Source of the DNA: Epiperipatus broadwayi | Lineage: Eukaryota > Onychophora > Udeonychophora > Euonychophora > Peripatidae | Reading direction: 5' to 3' | NCBI GenBank assembly: GCA_028023455.1 | Contig: JAQFVV010000545.1 | Location: 188,001 to 252,000 of the forward strand | Length of the DNA stretch: 64,000 nucleotides | Shown here: positions 11,428 through 23,449 of the stretch, piece after piece | Layout: every line of letters starts with the position of its first letter | Numbering within the stretch: the stretch's first letter is position 1 | Translations under genes and position numbers: made by a program | The notes under the pieces: generated by a model | Told to the model about the DNA's origin: nothing | Database searches by the model: none | Seen by the model: only the letters and a program-made list of their open reading frames with translations

Positions 11428-13476
11428 TTAGTCTATTTTAAATGGTGCTTCAAAGTCTGTCTCTGTATTTTGAGACATGGTATTTGTTATGTTATCCTTA
11501 GGTTTAGTAGATCTTCTGTGTACATCCACTCCTGCCATCAGAAGAAGCTGTTCCTGTGTCAATTGATTTGTGCTTTGTTTTTGCCTGGTCCAATGAAGTG
11601 TTGAATCATAAGTCGGATCATCTGTTTCACCTGTTTTATTTGTGAGTTTTGTTTTTTTTAATGCTGGTGTGGTTGACTTTGTATTATTTTTCTTTGATTT
11701 TTTTTCACTATGTTTGTCAGATTCATTAGTTTGTTTAGGCTCTTGATTCAATGCGGATTTTTTTCTCTTGTGTATGCATTTCTTGGTTTTCACTTTAATT
11801 AATTGAAAATCTTTATCAGTGCAAGGAAACACTAGGGTATCACTTGTGTACTCTGTTTCTGATTCTTCCTGTGAGGTATAATATTGATTTGGTATAGTAT
11901 TTATGGAGCTATCTTGCATATGCTGTGGAGTATTAGATTCCTTTTTATTTTCAGGGTTGCTTTTTTGTTTATCCATTGCATTTAAGTCTTTATTTTTATT
12001 TAAGTTGTCATTCATTTTTATCTTTTTTACTTTTCTTAATCTTTGTCTACTGACTCCCACTTTAAAGTTGTCATCATTTTCTGATGAGGTGTCAGTGCTG
12101 TCCTTTTCATCAGGGCTGTCTTCTGTTTTCATATGCTGTGGAGTATTAGATTCATAGATCGATACTTCTTCAATTGTTCTTGCTTCTGATTCTGTTCTTT
12201 CATGTAAAATCTTTACTTCCTCAATTGTTGTTGCTTCTGACTCTGTCTGTTCATGTGGAATCGTATTAGGTGTTGGTGTCACTATGCCCTTGTGGGAACT
12301 TATGTTTGGAATTGATATTTGATTCATTTGTTGATCACTTTCTACAATAGGTTCATTTACAAGATTTGAATTTTCCTATGACAATATTTTTTGTTTAGCA
12401 CATTGATGGTATTTTATATTTTTAAATCTACAATTTAGGTAATATTCATTAGGGCAATTCTAGATGAGTTGGTCCCAGGACTAGCAAAAAAAACACTGTG
12501 AGGGTACTCCCTTGAAGGTAATTATCACAGGTGGGGCATCAGTGGAATGTGAAGTTGAAATGTCCATTGGCTGTACATTTTTGTTCAAAGTGAAGCTGAA
12601 CAAGGCAATGTTACTTATTACTGGCTTTGTAGCTTTTTTTTCCAGTAGGTATCTAAAATTTGATACTTGTCCATATCTATTTAGAATCTTTTGTAAGTCT
12701 TGAATGGTAAAGGTAACATTATAGTTTCTAATTTGGCCATCTAGCCTCATCTGTCTGTTTGTATCAACATAGCAGACAATATTGTTGTTGATAACCTGAA
12801 TATGTTTTTGAAAAATTATTTTTTGTGAAACATTGTGAAATTCCAAGACATGGTATCTATTATTAGGATGGTATAGCACTTTGTAAATCATTCCCCACAA
12901 GTTTTTTTGTGAGAGAAACTCATAAAACTCATCTATGGAGAATTTCATTATAGAAATATTTAAGTCTGTCATAGATAAAATGAGTGTCTTTTCATTTGTA
13001 AATTTTTGAAATGATTTAAAAATGATTGAGGGAATTGTTAGATTGAACTTATCTACTATATCTTGATATTCTTCAGGTTTTAATGCATTATTAAGTATTG
13101 TAGATTCTGAATTTGCTTGATTAATTTCATCATCATCAAAATTAAAAAAATCAGTTATATTTTCTTCATTAATTTGTAATAAATTGTCTTCTTTATCTGT
13201 ATTTTTTTAAAAAACATTTGCATAGCTACTTTTATTTGTAATCTCATTTCTTTTTGATATAATATCTTCAGATAGCCTGGAGCTTTCTAAATTTAAAGAT
13301 TCTTTCATTGTTTGAATTTCAGTAAAACTAGATTTACTTATCTTTTGACAATCTGATAAGGATTTAGAACTTTTTTTAGAAATTCCTTCCATTGAATCCT
13401 TATCAGGATTAAAATTTATATTAGAATTTTCTAGAAATAAATCTTTTGTTGTACTATTTGAATTATTATTTAACAT
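11428..13476 (-). pseudogene. LINE ORF1 (gag-like), one frame with four stops
   Basis: A single frame of 683 codons from ATG at 13,476 to the stop at 11,428, broken by TAA at 13,207-13,209 and TAG at 12,481-12,483, 12,460-12,462 and 12,376-12,378, with no frameshift. The N-terminal part is Ser/Asn/Lys-rich and ends in SYANVF. The middle (about 13,205-12,481) is an unrecognised folded-looking region. At 12,492-12,448 the spacing is that of a CX2CX4HX4C knuckle (CFFC ... Gln in the His place ... C), followed by more Cys/His. The last 300 residues are Lys/Thr/Glu-rich, probably disordered. It would be the RNA-binding partner of ORF2. Confidence 0.75.
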
Positions 13477-13674
13477 ATATTTAGAAAATCCCCTTATACT
13501 TTCACCAATTTTATAAGAAATTTGCTCTCAATGAGCTTACCTTGAGTAGAAAAACTTTCTCTATTCAATGGTATAGGTTTTGTTATCCAATTTTCAGTAA
13601 AACTATGAAAATTTCTTCTTCAGAAATGAGCTGATGTAACACTTGACTTGCTAAGAAAAGCACCACCTAGTGTA

Positions 13675-13800
13675 CTCTACTACTACTACTACTACTACTA
13701 CTACTAATACTACTACTACTACTACTGCTGCTGCTACTGCTACTACTACTACTATTACTACTACTATGACGATGACGATGATTACTACTATTACTGCAGC
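13675..13800. repeat. (CTA)n microsatellite, 5' flank of the LINE
   Basis: CTACTACTA units with a few CTG, ATT and GATGAC interruptions, in the same orientation as the array at 7,462-7,645. It directly abuts the presumed 5' end of the minus-strand LINE (minus-strand text after the array: GAGTACACTAGGTGGTGC). The minus-strand poly-Ser frame here is a translation of the repeat. Confidence 0.9.
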
Positions 13801-13873
13801 AGCATAATTCAACACTTGTTTTTGAAATATATGAAGCTAAATTATTTTTTGTGTATAAATTTAGATGTGATAT

Positions 13874-13930
13874 CATATATATATATATATATATTGTGAT
13901 GATCACACATATGTATATATATATATATAA
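13874..13930. repeat. (TA)n tracts
   Basis: Two runs of alternating TA (about 13,875-13,895 and 13,912-13,930) separated by TGTGATGATCACAC, itself a perfect palindrome. Confidence 0.8.
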
Positions 13931-16190
13931 TATTAAGTAATATTAAATATTATAGTTTTTTTTTAAATATACAAATAAGTAAAAAAATTAAAACCAATGA
14001 AGAAAAGAATGTCTTAATTACTATAATGAGATAAAGAGAGGGAACTGAATCAAACAAGTTTCTTATCTTTTACCCTCCAAAATTCAGATTTTGGGAAAAA
14101 ATAGAAATATGAAAGTTAAAAAATATGAGTCAGACGTTTAGTTTAAGATTAAAAATGAAAAAAGAAAATGTAAATAAAATGGGAACTCAAATGATTTTAA
14201 AAAGGTGACAATGGGGGAGTTTTAAATAAAATTATAAGTAAAATTAGGATACGATAAAAGATAAAGATCTGCTCCTCAAAGTACACATTTTGACAAAATG
14301 AAATACATATGTGAATGTGTCTATAAAGAGGGAAAAGGTTTACTGCATGTTAAAATGAGAATAATTTTAATATAAATGAAGGTAAAACACTATGTTTTAA
14401 AATAGTATGAAATTAAAAGAAATTTTGTATAAGTTATAGAAAACATTTTAAAATTAGAGGTGTGAAAGAAAACCTACAACAAGAGATCAAGATAAGACAA
14501 GAATTTGAAAAAAATTAATTAAAATTTAGTTCACGTGGAGACTTTCGTGAGAGCACTGGTTTTGAGAAGAAGTAGAAATTAGAACCTAGTGGGAAGCAGA
14601 CATTAAAGAAAAAAAAATGAAAGCTGAGTAAAGGACATTTTCGTAGAATATTGACAAACTGAAAGAATATGAAACTAATATACAATGTAAGTGAATCTTC
14701 AAGGATATTTGGCTAAGGGCTATCATGGTCACTGGTCGATCCCAACCCACAATGCTCATATGGTCATGTCACCATGAAACAACTGCCAGTGTAGCACCTG
14801 CCTGGTGATCCACCTTCCATGCCATTAACATGTGAAGTCACTACATGTAGAAGAGGAGATCCCATAAACAAAAAGCCGAAGAATGGCCATCTCTACTAAA
14901 GAAGTGGAGGAATTCCACATGACGGTCGGCAGGATAATAATTAATATCAAAGAAGAAGAAAACCTAGGTAAAGTAAATAAAGATCAATATATAACACGCG
15001 TGCACATACTCTTCATATTGAAAGCAATTACAATTCCAAATATTTAATGAGATAGACATTAATTAGACTCTTTAACAATACTTGGAATGAATAACTATAA
15101 ATGGATACCTTATTTCTATAGGTTAAAGACATTTATAGGATTTAACTCATATACCTAATTGTAGTATTACATTTAAATGAGTTTATTGTAATTTAAATAT
15201 TTCATGTATTTTTTTTGTTGTTTTATTATTGTAGTAAATGTTTCATTAATTATTTTATCTGTATCGTCTCGTTTCTTCACCATTTCAGTATTTTAATATA
15301 CCCGGAAGGTTTGGTTATAATTATTACTCCATTTGAGTACTAAGTAACACATGAGGATAGTTGTACAGTATTACTAATCCCATTAAATTTATAATTTAAC
15401 CAAGTACTATAATTATTTAATAATTACAGCAGTTAAGAGACGTCTGATCAGGAAAGATAACCTTGTGGCAATATCCGTATTGTCACAGGTTCAATCAGGT
15501 ATGGATATAATTCCTTTATGTCTATATGTTCTCTTTGCTTGTGGTAACGAAGGTAGATGATTTGAAATTAAGACTACTTATCTCTCCTGCTACAAACACA
15601 ATTCTGTTACAATAATATATATATATATATACCTACATAATGCATTTTAATAATATAAAATATTTCAATTATTACTTTTAATTTATATTAATTTTTTTTC
15701 AAATACTGTATAGAAAGGAATTTAATCCTTTATACTGTTTTTTAAAATATATATTTAAATTAGTCACACAATATAATCATTATACAACAATAATAATTAA
15801 AATTTCCTTCCACTTCTTCTTATTTGCATTGCTGAATTATATGATGTATTATATTAATAGTAATAATTGTATATATTATAAATATAATGCAAAAAAAAAT
15901 TTTCAGCAAATATTTTTTGCCTAACCATTGTGATGTAAACTATTTTATGAATTCAATTTACATTACATACATAGTAACATGTAACTTTTTTCTAAATAAG
16001 ATTAAGTAGAACCAATAATAATAATAATATCACAGAATCAATAGTAATGGTACACTATGCTGGAATGAGTAGGAAAATTGAAAATGTTATTGAAATACAG
16101 AAATAGAAGGTAATTAAGTTTATCAAGATTATTGTTTACAGATAACCACTAAAATAAGGAATACAGGAAAGGCTTTTTGAAGGAAAGGAG
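13931..16190. other. Mostly noncoding; GC-richer patch at 14,700-14,950
   Basis: No gene is supported. A patch at about 14,700-14,950 has clearly higher GC than its surroundings and ends in a GGATAATAATTAATATCAAAGAAGAAGAA tail, so it may be the end of a retroelement, but no domain is readable. A GTCACAGGTTCAATC phrase near 15,483 resembles a tRNA B box and could mark a short SINE; no target duplication was found. The rest is A/T-rich. Confidence 0.4.
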
Positions 16191-16199
16191 ACAGCATAC

Positions 16200-16660
16200 A
16201 AAATCTATTATTTCATTTAGACATAATATGTCTTTTCTTATCATCTACAACACAATTAAACCTGCCTAAAAAATCAGCACATATGACAATATCATGTATT
16301 AAGCCATTCATGATTTAAAAAAACATATTTTCAAAGTGTATGGAACTCAAATGAATTTTAACTCATATTTTCTGGGCAAACAATTTTGCTTTTTAGCCAT
16401 TTGCTAATGTGATTTGAGATGACTTTTTTAACAGAAACAAAGGAATTGATTTATTCAATTGACAGATTTTATATAATAGGCTATCAGACGTGATAGATAC
16501 TTGATTGCCAATATCTAACAAGACTTTGATTTTGATTTCTTCTACTTTAATAATAACCTCAGGATAGTTGTTTACTAGCACAGTCTTGTTTGAGTCTTCC
16601 AAATGTACTTCATCCAAATCAAATTCTAGCAAGTGCAATACCATACATAGATTGTCCCCA
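16200..16660 (-). pseudogene. Retropepsin relic of an LTR retrotransposon
   Basis: The minus-strand frame 16,644-16,393 contains PEVIIKVEEIKIKVLLDIGN, the N-terminal strand of a retroviral-type aspartyl protease. The active-site DTG is changed to DIG (Asp kept, Thr lost). After a stop, the continuing sequence to about 16,200 reads, in shifted frames, like ADFLGRFNCVVDD, the usual C-terminal part of such proteases. Gypsy- or BEL-type elements are likely sources; no RT, integrase or LTR was found next to it. It is dead. Confidence 0.55.
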
Positions 16661-17333
16661 AATTAGCTAATAGACCTCACAGTGAGGAACATTCCCACGA
16701 GGCCTTCATTAGTTTAGTTGCTGGCATTTTGTTCTGGTCAGAGTAGTCTTAAATACTGTATCTTTGACTTGTTCTTTTGGATAACTTTGTGGTTAACATT
16801 CAATGAATTGGAGTGAATTCAGTGGACTTATTCTGAGTAATTTATATATTTAACAATTTGTTTTAATTTATTGACCCACCCTTTATGATTGCCTTGTAGA
16901 TACACCCTGACTGCTTATTTCTCATTAATCTTTCACAAGGGTTTTACCATTGGGGTTGTGAATAGATATTAGTCTGTGTTTTATGATTTGCTTTCCTCAC
17001 CAATCTTTCCATTCCAACTTAGTGTACCATCACTATTTATTTTGTTATATTTAAGTTAAGGAATGAAGAAATATTGAATTGTAATAATAATAAAAGCAGT
17101 CCAAATATTTACAAATATAAAATACAAGATAAAATATTTTTTCTTCTTTATAATGGATATTGAGAAAATGTATCCAAGTATTCCAAGAATTAAAAGTATA
17201 GAGATATTTGTCTAAAAATATCTTTGTACATAAATGATATAAATATAATGCATATTATAGAAGAAGGTTTAACATTAATATATAATAATTTATATTTTAA
17301 ATACAATGATGAATATTGGAGCATTCATAAAGA

Positions 17334-17735
17334 TTGTGTAATGGTTGTGCAATTAGTGGGTTAGTACCATCCATATTTATAAATGAATTACAAATAAATG
17401 TAATTAAGAAAAGAATAATAAATCAGGAAATAGTATATTATCCTAGATATGTCAATGTTACTTTGATAATTAATAACAAACAAATTATGAATAATATTTA
17501 TAATGAATTTAATAATAATATATGTAATACTAAATTTACACAAATGGAAGTTGGCATTAAAACATTTAAGATGAATATAGATAATTATAACACTATTATA
17601 TTAAAACAATTCATTAAAGTTGATAAATTAAGAAATATAATTTCTATAGATTCACAACAAAAATGGATACAAAAGATAGCGGTTATTAAAAATTTTAAAC
17701 ATAAAGATGATAAATATAATACAGATAGAATATAA
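17334..17735 (+). pseudogene. Penelope-like RT fragment, catalytic motif lost
   Basis: The 133-residue open stretch begins in motif B (GCAISGLVPSIFINELQ, where active elements have GCAMGSPxSPIFxxE). It includes PRYVNVTLI at about residue 38, where the catalytic YVDDT should be; both aspartates are gone. Lys/Asn/Ile-rich composition reflects the AT bias. The true domain starts upstream at 17,153 in another frame, so this is a decayed fragment and its ATG is not a real start. Confidence 0.65.
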
Positions 17736-17992
17736 CTAACTTTAAAAAGGAGCAATTTATTGAATTAAAGAAAATTATGGATATAACTATTAAATATATA
17801 CTTTTTTAATTATAAACCATCTAAATTAAGTAATAATAATATTTATATTCTAAATAATAATTGTAATAGTAATAGGTCTAATTAAAAGATAAAACTTTCA
17901 TACTTTCCTAAAATTTATAATACATTAATAAAAATTATATAGATGATAACATAAACATAAGGTGGTCAAATAGTAAAAATCTAGATAAAATA

Positions 17993-18202
17993 ATGTGCAA
18001 TTATGAAATAAGAGATGATATAAAATATAGAAAAGGAATTGTATATAAAATTAATTGTGGAAATTGTAGTATGATTCACTATAGACATAGAGAGAAACAA
18101 TTACATAAAAAAGCAAAAGAACATAAAAATGTAATTAATAGAAAAGATGATAAATCTGCATTATATATTTATTATTTAAAATATAGACATAAAATAGTGT
18201 AA
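17993..18202 (+). pseudogene. Penelope-like GIY-YIG endonuclease fragment
   Basis: About 69 residues. GIVYKINCGNC near residue 16 is the GIY part with its preceding cysteine motif. The YIG place is degenerate (IHYRHR), followed by KQLHKKAKEHKNVI and KSALYIYYLKYRHKI, which match the R-K-E-H helix and SAL...H...H pattern of Penelope-type GIY-YIG domains. In an active element it would cut target DNA. The closely related copy at 26.5 kb keeps more of the C-terminal end. Confidence 0.7.
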
Positions 18203-18423
18203 AAATATAAAACTTTTAAACAAAATTAAAGAACCTAATAGAAGGAAAATATATGAAACTAATTATATTAACTAATACAAAATTATATAGGTATGTTTTT
18301 TCTATACGTTTTGTATGATTACTGGAAGTTGTTTAATTAGGAAAGGAAGGAGTAGAGGAAGAAAGAAGGAGAATAGAAAAAAAATTAGTCTGTATTATAT
18401 TTGTAAATATTTAAATTGTTTAT

Positions 18424-18486
18424 TATTGATGTTGTTATTATTATTATTATTACTACTACTATCATTATTATTATTATTAGTTCTAG
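18424..18486. repeat. (TTA)n/(CTA)n microsatellite
   Basis: TTGTTATTATTATTATTATTAC passing into CTACTATCATTATTATTATTA. It lies about 130 bases past the end of the Penelope-like fragment. The plus-strand Leu-rich frame is its translation. Confidence 0.8.
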
Positions 18487-18489
18487 TTA

Positions 18490-19140
18490 ATTTTATATAT
18501 AAAATAGATGGATGAACTACATATAACTGAAACAGTTGACTTTAGTTCAAAATCGAGTTTCATGGTTCTACCACAGCCCACATGTCATCATGCTTCTTTT
18601 TTTTTTTTGTCATAAAATGTATATAAACTATACATATATTTCTGAGAAGCATCTATGAGATTTATAAATACAAATCTGAAATAAAAATCTTTAATTATTT
18701 TAAATATTACCTTTCATAGATGCGACTCAGATATATACAGGTATATTACAGGAGCTTATATATGTAATTAAAAATATTAAATAATTTTGTGTCTTTCAAA
18801 ATTGTATTTTTTTAAACTTTTATTTTAGTACTTTATAATTACTTTTGTCATAAAACTAAAAATATAAATTCAAGATGACTGTCTAAAAATAATTAAAGGG
18901 GTGGGGGAGTTTGTTTCATGATTTTAAAAAAAGGAATTTGTAAATTAAACTTAAGAAAAAGTAAAATCTAAAACAAAGCTAATGGATTTTAGTTAGTTAT
19001 TAACATTTTTTTGTCAAATTCATTTTCAAACAGGATCTCACGACTGCATTTCTACTAATAATAGAGTAAAAACTCTTCTAAGTTAAGGATCCATTAGAGC
19101 CAGGAAACTTAATTAAAATAAACATTCTCTGAGGGGCTAA
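18490..19140. other. Noncoding stretch
   Basis: No gene or element recognised. A GGGGTGGGGGAG run at 18,898 and T/A runs are the only notable features. Confidence 0.45.
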
Positions 19141-19148
19141 AAACTGAC

Positions 19149-19156
19149 ATAAATAG
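19149..19156 (+). promoter_or_regulatory. Possible TATA box before a candidate first exon
   Basis: ATAAATAG lies about 30-40 bases upstream of a sharp rise in GC content and 137 bases upstream of the candidate start codon at 19,286. TATA-like strings are common in AT-rich DNA, so this rests on position only. Confidence 0.2.
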
Positions 19157-19179
19157 GGCTAAAAATCTATTATGTCAGA

Positions 19180-19332
19180 GTTTGGTCAATCGTTGCTAGC
19201 CTACTTCACGTCCATTCAATTTTTGAGGGGCCAAGCCGCTACCCTCTGTCTTCAGCCTAATTCGTGCCGAGATGTAGCTCCAAGAATGCCGCCTACTTTA
19301 GAAAATTCGTCAATACTTCGTGGAATCCTGAG
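19180..19332 (+). CDS. Candidate 5' exon of a host gene (mostly 5' UTR)
   Basis: A GC-richer island of about 150 bp, with several CpGs, in very AT-rich surroundings. It ends in a strong donor (CCTGAG, then GTAATT at 19,333). The ATG at 19,286 has A at -3 and opens 15 codons plus two bases (MPPTLENSSILRGIL, then AG). A minimal ATG-TAG lies just upstream at 19,272. The coding part would be 19,286-19,332. No acceptor partner was identified; joining it directly to the exon at 39,024 would give an in-frame stop. It could instead be a noncoding RNA exon or a decayed element. Confidence 0.3.
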
Positions 19333-19339
19333 GTAATTA

Positions 19340-22300
19340 GCCCAAAGACTGTATAATCGCCTTAACCCATTTTACTGTTGTAATTTAATTTGTAAACTAA
19401 TATTTTCTTTATGTTTAATGTTTTTTAAAGCTCTGTTAATCTTTTATATCAATTCTCTACTACATAAACTAATCTGTCATCCAACTCACGCTTTTTATTA
19501 TTTTTATCATTTAGTGCGGTTATAATTTAATTTTAATAATATTTTTATATTTTCTCACTTAATTTTTTTTGTAAATGCTTATTAAACCTGACCTTATGAA
19601 CTTAGAAGGGGGGGGGATCAATAAGTTCTTGTTATTTATTTAAAATATCTCGTAAGATTGGGTTTGTACTTTAAATGAATACCTTTTTTTTAATATAAAT
19701 GTTTTATCATAAATTTATGCAAAATGTATAAATACTTTTGCAATCCAGGGTGGATATTGGTGTTTATTAATTTCTTATTGGTCATCATTGCCAACAAGGC
19801 TAGTGATTTAAATTTGTTTTGTAATTTGCATTATTAAATGCATGAATTTAGTTTCTGTTTCCTATGTTAAAAATATTGATTCAAGAAGGGGGAGTAATGC
19901 ATGCTTCATTAATGATAGTTTAATTTATGATCAATGACTTTAGATTATGTGGGTCATTATTTTAGCATATCATTACATATTTGTTAAACCATTTAAGGCT
20001 TTTCTTTAGTATTTAAATTTAATGATTTTATATTATTATGATAGCATTGCTAGCATATGTCCAATTATTCATAAGCTGCATAAGGCTTTGATCTGATTTG
20101 CCTGCACATCACTCCAGGGAGTCACGATCCTTTTTGTTAGTCATTCTTCTCCAAGTATATATATTATATACTGCTTTGAATTGTCTGTACCTCACTCCAG
20201 GGATTCAAAGCTTTGTCGTTAATGTTCTCATTCATAAAAAGAAGTTTACGTTTACTTCTAGAACATGCAGGTTAGAGTAGACGAGGCAATGTATGGATGC
20301 ACTGTAGCCTGGCCCATAGAATCTTCCTACCTACCTTTTCTTCCTGTACCGCTTTAGCATGAAGCTGGCATGTACTATCGTTAAAGAAAATTGAAGAATG
20401 ACCTTATCCTGGCAAATTTGCCATTTCCTCTCACTGATAATATGCTAGCACCACCATTCCTTACAGTTAGTTTTCCAGCATGTTTAGCAAAGTAAATTGT
20501 AATGATTGTTGGAGTTTAAATCCAACCTCTCATGAAGCTGCCCTCCCTCTATATTGAAATAAGCATTTCCCGCAATTATTGATTTTTTTTCTATATTCTA
20601 TCGTTAACTGCTGAAAATGTAAAAGAAATAATGTTTTATTCTGACAATCAAAAATGTATCCTCATTTTAATTATTATAAATCAAATATCTAAATAAAATA
20701 AACTTAAGTATTAAAATTGTCTAATCAGTGAAACTCGATTGTCTCTTTATAAATGTATTTTTTATGTATAAAATGTCCACCAAACCATTCCAATGAATCC
20801 ATTTCTTGTAACCGCCACACTAAATTAATATTTGTCAAAATAGAAATAATTGTAACAAGTTTCTTGAATGGTTGTAATACAACTAAAGTTTTACAAGAGT
20901 AGAGTTGATTATATATATAAAACTCATCATTAATTTTGTTCAAAATAAATATTTATATTTTAAACTTAATCCAGTTGTTCGAATCTTCTTATTAATATTT
21001 ATATTTATGTATACTCATAAATTAATATCCTGGGTTCACTCAATATCTCATCATCACCAGTTGAGTCTCATGTAAAATGTCGTAGCACTGGGCTGGGATA
21101 TAATGAATTTATGTGGTATCACCATAGGTGTTGTTCATAATGTTATAGATTTGGGGAATAGGCAAATAGGTTAGAATTCATGATTACTCCTGATCTGTGT
21201 ATCTTGGGCATGATTGGATTCGGGGTACTTTTGCATAGATTCTAAATCTTGTTGGATGGACATACATTTTCGACCGGTATAATACATTGTAAATTAAAAC
21301 TTTAAAATAATTTACATCACATTGATAAGGCAAAAAATTTTGTCAATAAAAGCTTTTCTGTGTTATTTTTATATTGTAGTGAAACAGGTAATGGAATGAT
21401 TTAATCTGACCTTATTTGTGCAGCCTAATATAATAGTCCTGGTGTTTACTTATATATAATTATGTGATCAAGCCACATTTGGGCAGCCAAATATAATGGA
21501 ATATGTACATGTGTGTGAGCTTTTTGGAATCAGGTATTGGCAAATGAATAATTTGTAATATTCTAGCCATACACCATCAATATATATACTTCATATTCAC
21601 ATATAAAAAAATTACAAACAAAATTTAAGTTCAAAAGTTTAATAAATTTAATAAATAAAAATTAAATATATATATTATAAATGCACAGATAATGTATATG
21701 GTATAATTAATTATAAAATTATTTTGTGTTAAATGCAAATATTTTCTAAAATGTAAAAAGATAATTGATTCTAAATTTAACTTAAAAATAGTTTAAAAAG
21801 AAAAGGTGTTTTTCTTTTAACAATAAAAAAAAAAAAGGTGGAAATGACACTCTAGAAAATGTAATTAAAATCCTTGTAAACAGATTGCTAGATTAAATTT
21901 TAGAAAAAGTGATTAAAATAATTTAATTAAAAAGGCTGTTATTCCCTCACAAAAATAAGAGCTTGTAAATAGGATATTTGACAAATAAACTTGGACCTCC
22001 ATGAAAGTAATGAATAATATAATATACTAAAACACCTTAATTTACTCTCTACAAAGCAGTCTTAACATATGATTTATTTATCTCCTCTTGTCTACAGTTT
22101 CAACTGTCCAGCAGTCATCATCACAGTTACACTATTTAAACATATACCTATCTATACATATATACACACATACATATACATATATATATATAAACATTTC
22201 AAAGACTCCAACTACTAGCTTAAATATGCTTCTTTATCCCACACTTATATTCAATTAATTTTTTATATAAAATTTTGTATTTTAACATTTATTTCTTCAT

Positions 22301-22800
22301 ATTCTAATCATTTAAATCCCAAAATTGCCCTTTAATCTAATTTATTTCTTCTATTTTAATTATTTATATATTATACATACATTAATCTATAACAATAATA
22401 TTAACATAATATCTATATAATTTTATTTCTTCTTAATCTTTTAATTTTTTAACTAACCTTACTTTTTTATAATTCTCACCTCTCATACTCCTAACCAAAA
22501 TAACTTTCTAAAATTTTTAAAACTTTTATTTCATCACCTCTCCACCCTCTATGAATACCTTCCAAAACTATATCTTATTCTAATTTCTTAAAATCTTTAC
22601 ATACCTATTCATAAACAAAAATATTCCTACAAATTAATGTTCTCAAACCCAGATCCTTATTAAGAGATGGCCTAATCTTTTTCATCAATATAACCTCCTT
22701 TATCTTTCTATCCCTCCCATATATCCAATAGATCAGAGGATCCAATTTGCAAAAGATCGATCCGAATTTTACAGATAACTCCAAATCATATAAATAATGC
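19340..22800. other. Noncoding, probably intronic or intergenic
   Basis: No coding segment, TE domain or RNA gene is supported. There is a G run at 19,609 and a slightly GC-richer tract at about 20,090-20,550 containing two CACTCCAGGGA phrases (20,111 and 20,192). (AT)n and (CA)n-like tracts lie near 21,660 and 22,150-22,195. The short open frames at 20,098 (plus) and 20,943 (minus) have no recognisable domain. Confidence 0.45.
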
Positions 22801-22809
22801 TGGAAATTA

Positions 22810-23385
22810 AGTTCATAATTAACCCTTGATTTATATTAGCAATTTCAAACTTTAATGGTTCAGGCTTCACTCTTCTCCACCACTCTTCAGCCATCCATAT
22901 TAAAAATCTGAAGATGGAATGCTCAAAGCCTCTATTGATGTTAATATTGTCATACTCATGTTGACTTTAAGTCATTCTAATCTTTTATATGTAGGACCTT
23001 AATAAATCCATTTAAACACACAGAAAAGGCCAACTGTAATATTTAAATACAAATAAATTGAAATATATTGACCCTTAGATGTAATTAAATGAGATTTGTA
23101 CACAGACATTCAAGTCCATTTTATCTCATATAACTAATATACATGACTACATATATATGTGTAGGAGATGATGTTCTGGACCAACTGATGACTGCTGGAT
23201 GAGCATGAAATACATATATTGGAAATCATCTTTTTCACATGTGTGTGGTTATGTATATTGGTTATATGGGATGGAGTGAATAGTTGAAAAGAGCTTGAAA
23301 GTCTGTGTTCAAATCCCTTTTAATTACATATAAGGTTCAGTATATTTCAATATATTTATATTTAAATACAGTTTAATTGATTTGT
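22810..23385. repeat. Palindromic copy of repeat family R
   Basis: The left arm contains TTTAAATACAAATAAATTGAA (23,041) and ACACAGACATTCAAGTCC (23,100). The right arm contains their complements (CTTGAAAGTCTGTGTTCAAA at 23,294 and TATTTATATTTAAATAC at 23,352). The centre is near 23,155-23,200. It is the same family as at 2.2-3.4 kb. Confidence 0.65.
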
Positions 23386-23449
23386 GTTAAATGTGCTATC
23401 CTCACACTTCTGATTCAAATCATTTAATGAAAGTATATTAATGATTTTT

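Larger units (their letters stand above)
7646..13674 (-). mobile_element. R1/I-group-like non-LTR retrotransposon between two (ACT)n arrays
   Basis: About 6.0 kb, read on the minus strand: a short 5' leader, a gag-like ORF1 with a zinc-knuckle remnant, then an apurinic-type endonuclease, reverse transcriptase and a C-terminal cysteine/histidine motif. This order is that of the R1/I/Jockey type of LINE; the clade cannot be fixed by eye. Both ends abut (ACT)n arrays in the same orientation. ORF1 stays in one frame for 2 kb with four stops; ORF2 has at least three frame changes. The copy is therefore dead but young enough to read through. Confidence 0.85.
17150..18290 (+). mobile_element. Penelope-like element, RT plus GIY-YIG remnant
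   Basis: From 17,153 the text reads MDIEKMYPSIPR, the RT motif A of Penelope-like elements. It is followed by a GCA..SG.VPSIFINEL segment and PRYVNVT in place of YVDDT, then after about 260 bases a GIY-YIG endonuclease domain. The element is 5'-truncated and broken by frameshifts. The 26.3 kb copy belongs to the same family: their 3' parts match base for base over long stretches, for example GATGATAAATCTGCATTATA. Confidence 0.75.

Noticed and set aside
11903-12157. Plus-strand 84-codon frame with signal-like hydrophobic start
   Set aside because: Antisense shadow of LINE ORF1.
13667-13906. Minus-strand poly-Ser frame
   Set aside because: Translation of the (CTA)n array and the adjoining TA tract.
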